Below, piece after piece: positions 45,134 to 54,438 of a DNA stretch of 64,000 bases. Each line of letters starts with the position of its first letter. Position 1 is the stretch's first letter. The stretch is from Hippasteria phrygiana. Its lineage: Eukaryota; Echinodermata; Asteroidea; Valvatida; Goniasteridae. The stretch is from the NCBI GenBank assembly GCA_037893225.1, contig JAZGUH010000185.1:1674001-1738000 (forward strand). The letters are read 5' to 3'. Position numbers and translations under genes: made by a program. The notes under the pieces were generated by a model. The model worked only from the letters and a program-made list of their open reading frames with translations. It had not been told where the DNA came from and made no database searches.

Positions 45134-45260
45134 ATTAGCCTTTTAGAGGTATGGCGGACACAATAGGAGGGCGCTATTTGATTTTGGTATAAATACACAG
45201 GTTTTACCCAAATCAAATAGCGCCCTCCTATTGTGTCCGCCATACCTCTAAAAGGCTAAT
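45134..45260. repeat. 127-bp near-perfect palindrome
   Basis: Arms of about 53 bases: ATTAGCCTTTTAGAGGTATG, GCGGACACAATAGGAGGGCG and CTATTTGATTT pair without visible mismatch to the right arm, leaving a loop of about 20 bases (ATAAATACACAGGTT). Near-perfect arms imply a young event or strong gene conversion. A MITE is the simplest reading; no target duplication is evident. Confidence 0.88.
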
Positions 45261-45493
45261 TGTAAAGTAGCCTTAACCCCTAAAGTATGGTATTTTACGG
45301 GAGACGTCGGGGTGCCACGGCAGCTCTGGCAGCCAAGCGAACTGCTACAATGTGTTTGTGCAGTCAAGTGTAACCTATACACAATAATCCAACAATGGAT
45401 TGAAACTGCACAAACAGCGGCCAATGGCGTCATCCGGCCTGGTGGCACTGTTTTTTGTGTGCCATATTCCGTCATCCGTACGCAAGGGGTTAA

Positions 45494-46160
45494 AGGTAGT
45501 GTACACTTGGTAATCCTCCCAATTTTTGTTTAATGAATTATTACGAAATACCTGACTAAGCTGTAAAGTTAATAGCAGTCTCAATCACCCTGTGAAATGA
45601 TGGCACCTGGTGTGCTGTCGTTTTCAAGAAAAGTTGAAATTGATATCATTTTCAACTTTCGACCGGACAATCGTTGGAAAATATAACTGATACTGCCCTC
45701 TATTGACCGAATGTAGTTAGTCCGCGTTGTCTAAAATGGGTTAACAATCCTAAAACGGGCGCAAGGTTGCAATTTATTCAGTACATTGTACGTGTGTATG
45801 TACGTCTCGTACGCGTAGTGTACCGAAGCAACGCGTTGTAACCAGTGCATGCAGTGGATCTTGGGCGTTCGCCGAACGACGTACATGTACGTACCTCTCG
45901 GCCTATGTACATGTTATGTGACCAATTGAAAGCGATCCCATTTACAGATATGGGCTTATTTTACAAAAGGGTGCTATAACAAATCCAGTGAGCTTACCGC
46001 CCGATGATTGAAAACGAATGCCGTTTTTCTCGTTTTTTCGCCATCCAAGAACGCAAAACTTTGAACAGGTCAGTGGAATGATATTTTTAATAAAATACTA
46101 AACCCCCCAAATCCGCCCATTTCTGAGAATTGGAACAATGACCAATAATGTACACTACTT
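45494..46160. mobile_element. GTGTACAC-family MITE, subtype A variant (copy 3)
   Basis: TTAA flanks (45490-45493, 46161-46164). Ends AGGTAGTGTACACTTGG and ACCAATAATGTACACTACTT. The middle lacks the CCAGCTGG palindrome and GC stem; it holds about 250 bp of different DNA (CGTACGTGTGTATGTACG-like words). This shows internal replacement between conserved ends. Confidence 0.82.
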
Positions 46161-46374
46161 TTAACTTATGGGTCTCACACATGTATGTGGGATTCAATGG
46201 ACAGTGGGTCGGGGAACACGCACGCATACCCCATGGGGTAGGCGAGGGAATGGAGGCTTCTGCATGTACAACAGCTGAAGTTCCATATGAAATGTTGCAT
46301 TGTTCATTTTCAGATATTGGTAAGTATTTTGTGGTGAAGTTCTTTGCATAATTGTGTTGTATATGTACACCGAG

Positions 46375-46640
46375 GACAGATAACAGAGAAAAGAGTGACA
46401 TAAGAGGACAAAATGTCCTCGATTGGCAAGCTGTCCTCAGTTGGAAATCCTGTACAAAAAATGAGATGGGTTGCAAAAGAGTTCAGTACAAACAAAAAAC
46501 GCGATCAGGACAGTGGGAAGTCCTTGGTGCACACCATAATTAAACCTGTGTACATGTATTACTTCTGAGGACACAAGGACAAAGAAACAATGGAATCATT
46601 GTCCTCTGAGGGAGGTCTTTTGTTGAACATGGTCCTCGCC
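46375..46640. repeat. interspersed GAGGACA / TGTCCTC words
   Basis: GAGGACA or its complement occurs about seven times, including the palindrome GAGGACAAAATGTCCTC near 46408. Spacing is irregular, so it is not a simple tandem. The nature is unknown; it may be an eroded element. Confidence 0.45.
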
Positions 46641-46731
46641 ATTTGAAGCAAGATGTGGGATGGAGTGGTCATTGTGTTTCCGGAATCTCAGGAATTCCTT
46701 TCAGATATGGGGGATTGGGGTGGGGGAGAGA

Positions 46732-46770
46732 ATGTTGGAGTATGTTGGAGTATGTTGGAGTATGTTAGAG
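46732..46770. repeat. 10-bp tandem repeat TATGTTGGAG x4
   Basis: Four near-identical copies of TATGTTGGAG, the first and last with one change each. Confidence 0.9.
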
Positions 46771-46848
46771 TAAAGTGACAATAGAGAAGACAAAGCCTTG
46801 TCCTCAGTAGTTTGGATATGTGCATGTATTCAGACAGATTGTACGAAA

Positions 46849-47022
46849 GGCCTTTTCATACTATAGAACCTCTCAACCGAGTTCAACCCAGGTTGGGGTT
46901 AGCATGGGGTTGGTTGTGGGGTTGGAGAGGTGTTGGAAAGTGTGTAGCATGAAACAATGCTTGTTTTTATCCCTGCATCAACGCTTCGTCAACCGTAAGA
47001 ATTGTCTGGTGTGAAAAAGCCT
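46849..47022. mobile_element. short relative of the GGCCTTTTCACACTA MITE
   Basis: Left end GGCCTTTTCATACTATAGAA and right end TGGTGTGAAAAAGCC are inverted, like the 51302 element. The interior has GGTTGGGGTT / GGGGTTGG words in place of the 17-bp minisatellite. Target duplication unclear. Confidence 0.6.
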
Positions 47023-47252
47023 TGAATGTGGTCTGTCTTCAGAATTAAACCTGCAATGTAGACCTGCCTGCCTTTTTGTGGTGAACTTTTGTGTTGATGC
47101 ATGGTGTTCAGATATCAAATTACGGTCAGTGTCCAGGATTAAACTTTGGTCCGTCTTTTTGTCATCGAAGGGTCTAGCTTTGTCTCGTTGGCTTGACTTG
47201 GATCCAAACCAGTCTAGCTCAGATCATTTTGGGTGTGGAGGTCAAAGTTAGT

Positions 47253-47493
47253 GGGACCAATTTCACAGAGCTGCTAAGCACAAACATTTGCTTAGTACCA
47301 AAAAGTCTTGCTTAGTTAAAACAGGTTACCAGCGAAAAGGCCATGGGATTTTCATGCAAAGCAAACAACAGCTGAATGCCAGCCACAAGCGATACACTTC
47401 ACAACAAAATGTGGTAGGTAATCCTGTATTTACCAAGGAAGACTTTCATGCTCAGCAAATTTTTGTGCTTGACATCGTCGTGAAATCGGCCCC
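47253..47493. mobile_element. MITE, ends GGGACCAATTTCAC / GTGAAATCGGCCCC
   Basis: 241 bp with inverted ends: GGGACCAATTTCACAGAGC, CTAAGCACAAA on the left; AGCAAATTTTTGTGCTTG and CGTGAAATCGGCCCC on the right. Same family as 4246-4709 and 63558-63781. Non-coding; no clean target duplication. Confidence 0.75.
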
Positions 47494-47689
47494 TGGTCTG
47501 ACCACATAATGCAGTGTGTACATAAATGTTTTTCTTAAAGGTACATGTACATGTATGATACAGCATTGGTAGAAATGGCAAAACAGTTGCAGTGAGTGTC
47601 GATTCAAAGTATACATGAAATCAAGGTGTGAAAGATTAAGCTTTGTGTATCTACTTCGGAGACTGATCGATCCCTGCTCAGTTTCCTGT

Positions 47690-48230
47690 AGAGGGAACCG
47701 AACTCAAAGAACATGAGGAACTTGAATGACGTGATGCCGTGTATCCTTTGCCCTTGAGATGCTGGCAAAGGAAAATGTAAAAGATCCAGATGTTCTGCGC
47801 AGTGTCCTTTCTACGTGGACAATTACCGACAAAGCCGACTGTATGTGTCCTTGGCTGTTGCAGACTCGCGCGATCATGCCCTTTATGCTGCTCATGGGGC
47901 GACGAGATCAGTTACCACCTTGGGTCATCTACATGTACCCAGAGGAGTACGCCCATAGTCATCATCGGGCATTGATGCAGCAGTTCTGGTAGGAGTTTGT
48001 AAACTCCTCCCAGCCGAGCAAGCCCACCAGACGTGGTAAGGGGAGACGGGACCTGGTAGTGGGTAATGTGGTCCCGATAGTAGACCCACAGCAGGTCTGA
48101 GCTTCTTGGTCCTTCACCGTCCTTGGTCCGAGTAACTGAGGTCCTACCAGGTGATGGACGTGTAATGGTGTAATGTTGAGTTGGAAGGAGTTGTAGTGTA
48201 AAAAAATCCTGGAAGATACTCTGCCCATCG
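47690..48230. other. unassigned, possibly retroelement-derived
   Basis: This segment is richer in G+C than its surroundings and lies downstream (on the minus strand) of the gag-like relic. Open frames on both strands (up to 88 codons) have no motif that I can name. It may be eroded retroelement sequence. A cysteine-rich QCQCSPQDPCN string ends the relic just before it. Confidence 0.3.
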
Positions 48231-48660
48231 TTAGACGGTCCTCTCCTCAGGAGTGGCCTGGAGGTTCTGCATATTGCAAGGGTCCTGGGGGGAACACTGG
48301 CACTGGTTACTCTGGCACTCAGTTACATGTACTTGGTCAGCTGTCGGATGGAGCGCCTCACTGGTGGTATCCCTGTAGGACATGTCTGGCCTTTTTTGGA
48401 GCTCCATCTCCAGAGACAACTGTTCCTTTAGGAACTGGTCGTGCCTGATGAAGGCCTCGGGTCACGGTCCCTCAGCCTCCCTAGGATATCTTGCAGTGCC
48501 AGAGAGAATTCCCCCATGGTCTCACTTGACATCTGTCTCCTGCTGTCGGACATCTGGAGAAATGTGGCCACAGGGACCTCCAGTAGCCTGGCAAAGATGT
48601 CTTCTGCCTGACGCGTCACATCTTCTGGCATGGCCAGCACCTTCTGGCGCAGGACTCAAG
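48231..48660 (-). pseudogene. gag-like retroelement relic with a frameshift
   Basis: One minus-strand frame (to about 48640) contains SSETMGEFSLALQDILGRL. A second frame (48231-48465) continues with EQLSLEMELQKRPDMSYRDT. Order and spacing match the E-x-(L/M)-x-E(F/Y)-S-x-A-L...LRDQF...LRREL...(S/P)(F/Y)-x-(D/E) pattern of gag-like capsid regions in animal LTR retroelements and their domesticated relatives. The shift lies near 48450-48470. There is no start, nucleocapsid or pol in frame, so I read it as a broken relic. Confidence 0.5.
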
Positions 48661-48953
48661 TCAGGTTGCACATTGTATGAAACATGTGGAGCCAGTCCAA
48701 AGTGTAGTGAGCGCAACCATCTCGTTCTCGCAGCTTGTTCTCCTTGCTGTTGCAAACCAATAGTGGCTTTCAAAGGAAGGTTGTCATAGTGAAATGCATG
48801 ATGCATGCGCAGCATGGATTTTGTGTGCTTTTTTGTGATTTTTATTAATGGTACACTGCATTGTTCAGAGGTGAATGTTGCATGTTGTGATGTTTTAATG
48901 AAAAAATAGTTTGTTTTTTGTCGTTGGCTTTTTAAGTTGCTAACACAACCCAA

Positions 48954-49543
48954 ACCCCTTTTTAGTTCTACCAGAATGACACGATGGAAGTTTTGCAGTA
49001 TTTGTGGAGTAATTGCTAATCAATGCTTGGCAGGATATTGATTGAACAATGTATGCAGGGTTGAGATTTGTCAGGATTTTTCCTGATTTAAGGATTTTTG
49101 GTTGGTATTTCAGAATTTTTTAAGAATCTCTTTTGCATTCTGGAATTCCTGAGGTGTTGTCCTAAAGGTGTTTTTACCTGTAAAAGTGGATATAGACCAT
49201 TAAAAACTGATATTTTAAGGGGTGCCTTTAGGCAAATACAAACTTTGTTGATCTAGGGTCCTCGTGGATTTTTCGTGGATTTTTCAGTTTTTGGCTAATC
49301 TCACCCCTGTGTATGTGCACACGTACACCAACGTTACCTGATTTTCTGACCCTCTGGGTGTCTAAAACAGTGTGGCCAAGGGGTTAATTTCATGGCAGTT
49401 CCAAACTTGCAATATTGATCAAGCCAAAAAGACTTCCTGGCAAAAACGGGTTTGTACAAACCAAAATGCTGTTTCTTGTGACCCAGTGATCAGCTCATTT
49501 TATCCTGAGCATGTAAATTTACCAAGAATTATTTTCTGCTTAA
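48954..49543. other. unassigned stretch
   Basis: No gene or repeat recognised. Confidence 0.5.
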
Positions 49544-50027
49544 AGGCAGTGTACATGTACATGATTGGTCATTGTTGCAATTTTCGGAAATGGGCGGATT
49601 TGGGGGTTAGTATGTTATAGGAAATATCGTTTCAGTGACCTGTTCAAAGTTTTGCGTTGTTAGATGGCGAAAAAACCGAGAGAAAAACGGCACTCGTTTG
49701 CAACCGTCAGGCGGATGATAGCCTTTAGTCAAAGCGCGCGTGGCTACATGGACGCGCGATGCGCCCCGAATGCCAGCATGCCCAGGACGTGCCACTCGTC
49801 CGGGTAGCGACCCACGCTTTGACTAAAGGCCACAGGGCAGTTTTCCAACGATTTCCAGCTGGAAATCGTTGGAATACGATACAATTTCCACTTTTATTCA
49901 CAACAGCACACCTGGCGCCATCATTTCACAGGATGATTGAGACTACTATTAACTTAGTCTAGTAAGGTATTTCGTAATAATTCAGTAAAAAGGAAATTGG
50001 AGGGTTACTAATCGTGTACACTGCCTT
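49544..50027. mobile_element. GTGTACAC-family MITE, subtype A (copy 4)
   Basis: TTAA flanks (49540-49543, 50028-50031). Ends AGGCAGTGTACATG and CGTGTACACTGCCTT, reversed relative to copies 1-2. It has the GCCTTTAGTCAAAGCGCGCG stem (49722-49828) and the CGATTTCCAGCTGGAAATCG palindrome. This is the best-preserved copy with the GC-rich stem. Confidence 0.85.
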
Positions 50028-50471
50028 TTAAGCACAGGTTGGCAGCTTCATGAAATTGCAGGCTTTCATGAAATTGCAGGCTTTCATGTATTCCTACTCT
50101 TTCATATTTTTTGTTTACCTTGCTCCTACCTTTTCTCCTTTTTTTTCTTGAAATTCATATATTTTTTCCCTACTACATTTAGCCCCACAACTCAAAAAAA
50201 TGAAATCTCATTGAATGTTTTTCATAACTGTATGAAAATCACACAATGAAGCGTTTGGGGGCAAGAGCTTATGTAGTTGAGGATGGAGCACAAGTGAGTA
50301 CATAACATGCCAAATGAGGATTGTGATGCTGTGGACGTTGGAGAGTATCAATGAAAACTACTGAGAGCCTGCAAAGTCCTACTTTTATCCAGAATTTGTC
50401 CTCCAAATTCCCTTTAAAAAAAATGTTAACCCTACTATTCTACTTTTCCACCTAGGGTACAGTAGGGCCTA

Positions 50472-50742
50472 CATTGCAATTGAAAGTTAACCTCAAAATA
50501 GGAATTTCTCTTCACACTTTTTCTCTTCCCAGGGAATTCATTTCATTTCACAAAATGTGAAAAAAAATTCCCAAAGTGGGAAAACATTTTCACGCCTTTT
50601 CACACAAGTGGGAAATTATTTCCGACTTGAATTTGCAGGGGGAAAAGTTGTGTGGTGAAATGGGAATGTGAATGAGAAATTATCTTTTCACAAAATTCTC
50701 CATCCCTATTCAGTGTTAACTTTCAAAAATTCAATTGCAATG
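50472..50742. mobile_element. TA-flanked MITE, ends CATTGCAATTGAA
   Basis: Inverted ends CATTGCAATTGAAAGTTAAC and GTTAACTTTC(AAAAA)TTCAATTGCAATG, with TA on both sides (50470-50471, 50743-50744). The 271-bp body holds paired words AATTTCTC and TTCACAAAATGTGAA (a perfect palindrome). Non-coding. Confidence 0.82.
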
Positions 50743-50744
50743 TA

Positions 50745-51299
50745 CTTTACCACTAACCAGGTCTGCTTGAGAGCCCGAAATTGGGCCCAGCCATTGTTCA
50801 GTTGCTATTATTAGCCTTAAGTGGTGGCCACCAGTGAAAAATAATTTTTTTTTAGTTTTGCGAACACCTTTGAAATTTCTCATTGATAAGGTCCTTGAAT
50901 TGTGTGATATTCTTTCCCAATGAATTTGATTTTTAAATCAGTGAAGCAGTTTGCTCAGGCTGGTGTAATGAGGTTAACCATTGAGTATCAATAGAAAAAG
51001 AGAAAGTATTTTTGTTTTTTGTGTACAGGTGTCATCAGATTCGGACTGCACAAAAAACTTTGAAAGAAATTAGCAAGGTATTTTACTATCACTTTTTTAA
51101 TTTAGTAAGTTGAACTCTATGTTATGTTGTTGTGGTTCTTAATGGTCACAATTCATTCTCATTATGATCATACACAATCTCCAGAAACATAAGCATGTGT
51201 AAGTGTAACTATATTTATTGGTTACTCAAGAGCTCTTTTTTTTACTATTTGCCTCTGTAGGTCTCTGGGAATGTTGGGCACACAAAACTCCTCATACAT
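50745..51299. other. unassigned stretch
   Basis: AT-rich, no gene or repeat recognised. Confidence 0.5.
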
Positions 51300-51301
51300 T
51301 A

Positions 51302-51782
51302 GGCCTTTTCACACTACGGAAAATCTCTGTGTTGTACCCGGGTCCAACACGTGTTGACTTTTCACACATTTTCAACACGGCACAGACCCGTGTAGAGCGC
51401 TCAACCCGGGTTTAAACTAACCCAGCTCGGGAGGTGTGTTGAGAGCTCTCGACCTGTGCAGAGAAGTTCGACTCGTGTTGAAAACACCTCTGGGTTGAGT
51501 TCGACCCATGTAACCACGTTGAGTAGTGTGAAAAGGTAGCGTAATTGACCCGTTGAAATTTGTAAAGTTGCACGGGTTGGACCCGTGTACGGGTTGGACC
51601 CGTGTACGGGTTGGACCCGTGTACGGGTTGGACCCGTGTACGGGTTGGACCCGTGTACGGGTTGGACCCGTGTACGGGTTGGACCCGTGTACGGGTTGGA
51701 CCCGTGTACGGGTTGGACCCGTGTACGGGTTGGACCCGTGTAGATTTAGACACGGGTCGAACGTACATAGTGTGAAAATGCC
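51302..51782. mobile_element. TA-flanked MITE, ends GGCCTTTTCACACTA, with a 17-bp minisatellite
   Basis: Inverted ends GGCCTTTTCACACTA / TAGTGTGAAAATGCC with TA at both junctions (51300-51301, 51783-51784). The interior repeats GGGTC(G/C)AAC/ACACGTGTTGA words and expands into a 17-bp minisatellite. The 100- and 184-codon frames here are translations of that array, not genes. Confidence 0.85.
51572..51741. repeat. 17-bp minisatellite x10
   Basis: Ten copies of ACGGGTTGGACCCGTGT with essentially no divergence. Each unit contains ACGGGTTGGACCCGT, which is nearly self-complementary. Because 17 is not a multiple of three, translations cycle every 51 bp. The high identity suggests recent expansion. 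Confidence 0.95.
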
Positions 51783-52188
51783 TATTAACTCTGTGCCAAA
51801 AACGAACCTTTTTTGTAAACTGGAGTGCTGCTTTATAATGTGGTTCAGCCATTGAATTATGACCTGCCCTCAGGGGACTGGCTGGACAAATGAGTGACCA
51901 TGAGCTGACCATTAAACTTGACAAGCCACTTCCACTTATGCAACTCTGGCTCCTAATACCTGTCATGCTTGGTTAATGACTAATAGATTGCCTGGTAATC
52001 AATCATACCGGTCAATCATCATGCTGGTCATAACTGACCAGTGGCCTGGATTGACCACTGGATAGGAAATGCAGTCAACAGCTGACCACTCTGCTGTGTT
52101 TTTGCATCAAATTATCTTTGTGCCTATTGTACCAAGAATTGTCATGTTGAGATACATGCAAGCCCAGCAAATATCCTTGTCTGTTGGA

Positions 52189-52940
52189 CAGTGTTGTAGG
52201 TCTCGAGACCGGTCTCGGTCTCGAGACCGGTCTCGAGACCAGTTTTTCCTGGTCTCGGTCTCGGTCTCGGTCTCGGTACCCTGTGGTCTCGGTCTCGGTC
52301 TCGGTCTCGGTACCCCGTGGTCTCGGTATTTTGCTGGTCTCGGTATCGAGACCACCAATATTTTATACAAACAGCACATGTGCAGAATCGATTACAGCAC
52401 ACTCGACTCGAGATGTATAATTAATTGTGCAGTATATGACAACTTCTTGTTTACAGAATCGATTACAGTACGTACGCTCTACTCGACTAAAGATTTATAA
52501 ACGTGCAGTACATAACATGTTAAACCTCGTTTCTTTGCCGTGTACGCGTGCGCAAACGTACATGTTGCGCATTAGCTTCATGCTCTAATACACGAACTAC
52601 GTGGACATGTATTACGATCAGCGGCGTGTACTCTATACCGCGTAAAGCCATCGCGGTCGTTTCTACAGCTGGACATTGTTTTTTTGAGTCAAGATGTCGA
52701 TATACATGTAATGTAAACATGTAACTGGATAAATGGTCAGTTAACCGTGTAACCGCAGCCTTATTCTTGATGTCAATAAATTCTTGATGTCAATGTATAC
52801 TCCTTTGCACATATAATGCATATGGAAATTTGTGATCTTTTTGCATTCTTTTATTATGTAAATGACATACAAGGTCTCGAGGTCTCGGTCTCGGTCTTCC
52901 AGGTCTCGGTCTCGGACTTCGGGTCTCGACTACAACACTG
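52189..52940. mobile_element. hAT MITE, 8-bp duplication CTGTTGGA, GGTCTC subterminal arrays
   Basis: Perfect CTGTTGGA duplications (52181-52188, 52941-52948) flank ends CAGTGTTGTAG / CTACAACACTG. Dense GGTCTCG/CGAGACC arrays lie just inside both ends (52199-52352 and 52873-52929), including the palindrome GGTCTCGAGACC. Arg/Ser/Asp-rich frames here are translations of the array. The AT-rich centre lacks a transposase. Confidence 0.93.
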
Positions 52941-53249
52941 CTGTTGGACAAGTTGAAAAACCTCATGTTCGAGGGTGATTTACATACAATGCATCTAAAA
53001 CATTCAGGAATTTAGAAAGCTGATTTTAGCTGTTTCGGACACTGCTTTGAATTAGCCATATTAGGGAGCTGAAATTGGCTGCAACAAATACATGTACAAT
53101 GTATATGGCACAACTCCATGGAGGCATTTCAGAGATATACTGCTTGTGCTCTTTAACAAATTTAATTTATTTATTTAAACAAACTTTTATATTTTTTTAT
53201 TTGCTCGTTTTTTCACTGCTTAAATAACATTTTTTTTGTATATATTTTG

Positions 53250-53473
53250 CAGAGTTGTAATCAAGTCAATCACAAGTCACCTCACAAGCTACATGTGCAT
53301 GGTATGAACAATGACAAAGGAATGCTTTTTCTATTTAGTGTTTTAATACCTTGTTACATGGCTTGAGACCAGTTTTGTGACTGGCGATTGACTCGCGATT
53401 GACTCGCGATTGACTCGCGATTGACTCACAATTGACTCACAATTGACTCGCGATTGACTTGATTACAACTCTG
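53250..53473. mobile_element. hAT MITE, 8-bp duplication ATATTTTG
   Basis: Perfect ATATTTTG duplications (53242-53249, 53474-53481) flank 224 bp with inverted ends CAGAGTTGTAATCAAGTCAA / TTGACTTGATTACAACTCTG. Inside the right end is a 12-bp tandem array. A GAACAATGACAAAGGAATGC block resembles part of the 20130-21461 element. Confidence 0.93.
53384..53460. repeat. 12-bp tandem array GCGATTGACTCG
   Basis: About six and a half copies of GCGATTGACTCG / ACAATTGACTCA, in the subterminal position of the hAT MITE. Confidence 0.92.
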
Positions 53474-53481
53474 ATATTTTG

Positions 53482-54430
53482 GGTGTCTGCAGCCCTCTGA
53501 TCGTGTTTTTACTCTTGGTTGCTGTGGTGCCTCTAACACAAAGAACATCCACCCTGCCAGAGCTGAATTATTGTTGGTCCATTAATAATTCAACGTTTGG
53601 ATAGGAATTATTTAATAAATGTGTTTGTCATTCAAATGAGAATAACTTTTATAATGCTAGATAGGCCTAAATGGCAATTTATTTTAGAAAAATGGTTGTG
53701 AAATGCGAAAAGAGCACAGAAAGTATCCTTAAATGTGATGACTTAATTAACTGGCTGAGTATCATGCAGCCGTCTGTTGCTGGATATATATTTAAATAAA
53801 ACAAATTCTGTAAGTTATTTATACATGTAGGGTTGATGAAGTGAGCGTCAGGTGCTGGGATTTATGAGGGAATTATGAGAATTGCCACCTACATGTATGT
53901 ACATATTTTTTTCAGGGTAAAGAATATTTTCAAAATACATGCAGCAGTGCATCATGTTTAGAACTGATCCACCATTGTTGACCAGTTCGCGCCGGAATTA
54001 TTTTTACCGAAAATTTCTATTTTCAAAAAAGGCAAAATATAGCAGCCAACTTCTGATATACATCCAAACACCACAAATACTGATTTGCAAGAGTCATTTC
54101 AACAGTATCTGTACAATATTTCTTGCCGAAAACTCATATTTCAATACTACAGGTGCGCCCACCGGAGCGTAAATTGTAGAACATGCCGTGCACAGCGGCC
54201 AAGTTCCAAGTTCAACACACGGTCCGCCTCCACAGACTTCTCGGACTTTGTGTGTGTGTACAAAACAAATGAGGGATTAGCGTGTTCAGACGTCACCCAG
54301 AGGTGAGTCGAGGCAAGCTTGACGTTTTAACCTGTAAACCGTGCCCGTGTATAAAAGCAGCCAGATCGTGTTAACACGTCCTCCGATGCGAACTGGTTAA
54401 TGCAAGCCAGTGACTTGAGCAACATTATTC
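53482..54430. other. unassigned stretch
   Basis: No gene recognised; small plus-strand frames at 53939-54306 lack domains and splice context. Confidence 0.5.
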
Positions 54431-54438
54431 CAATGTAT

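Noticed and set aside
47759..47992. 77-codon plus-strand frame as a gene
   Set aside because: The composition is plausible, but there is no recognised motif and an equally open frame on the other strand; left unassigned.
51572..51741. CRISPR array
   Set aside because: The units are contiguous with no spacers and the context is eukaryotic.
51412..51966. 184-codon minus-strand frame
   Set aside because: Its repetitive half is the 17-bp minisatellite and its ends match MITE sequence; no domain.
52069..52500. Arg/Ser/Asp-rich frames resembling RS-domain proteins
   Set aside because: They are produced by the GGTCTC arrays of a hAT MITE.
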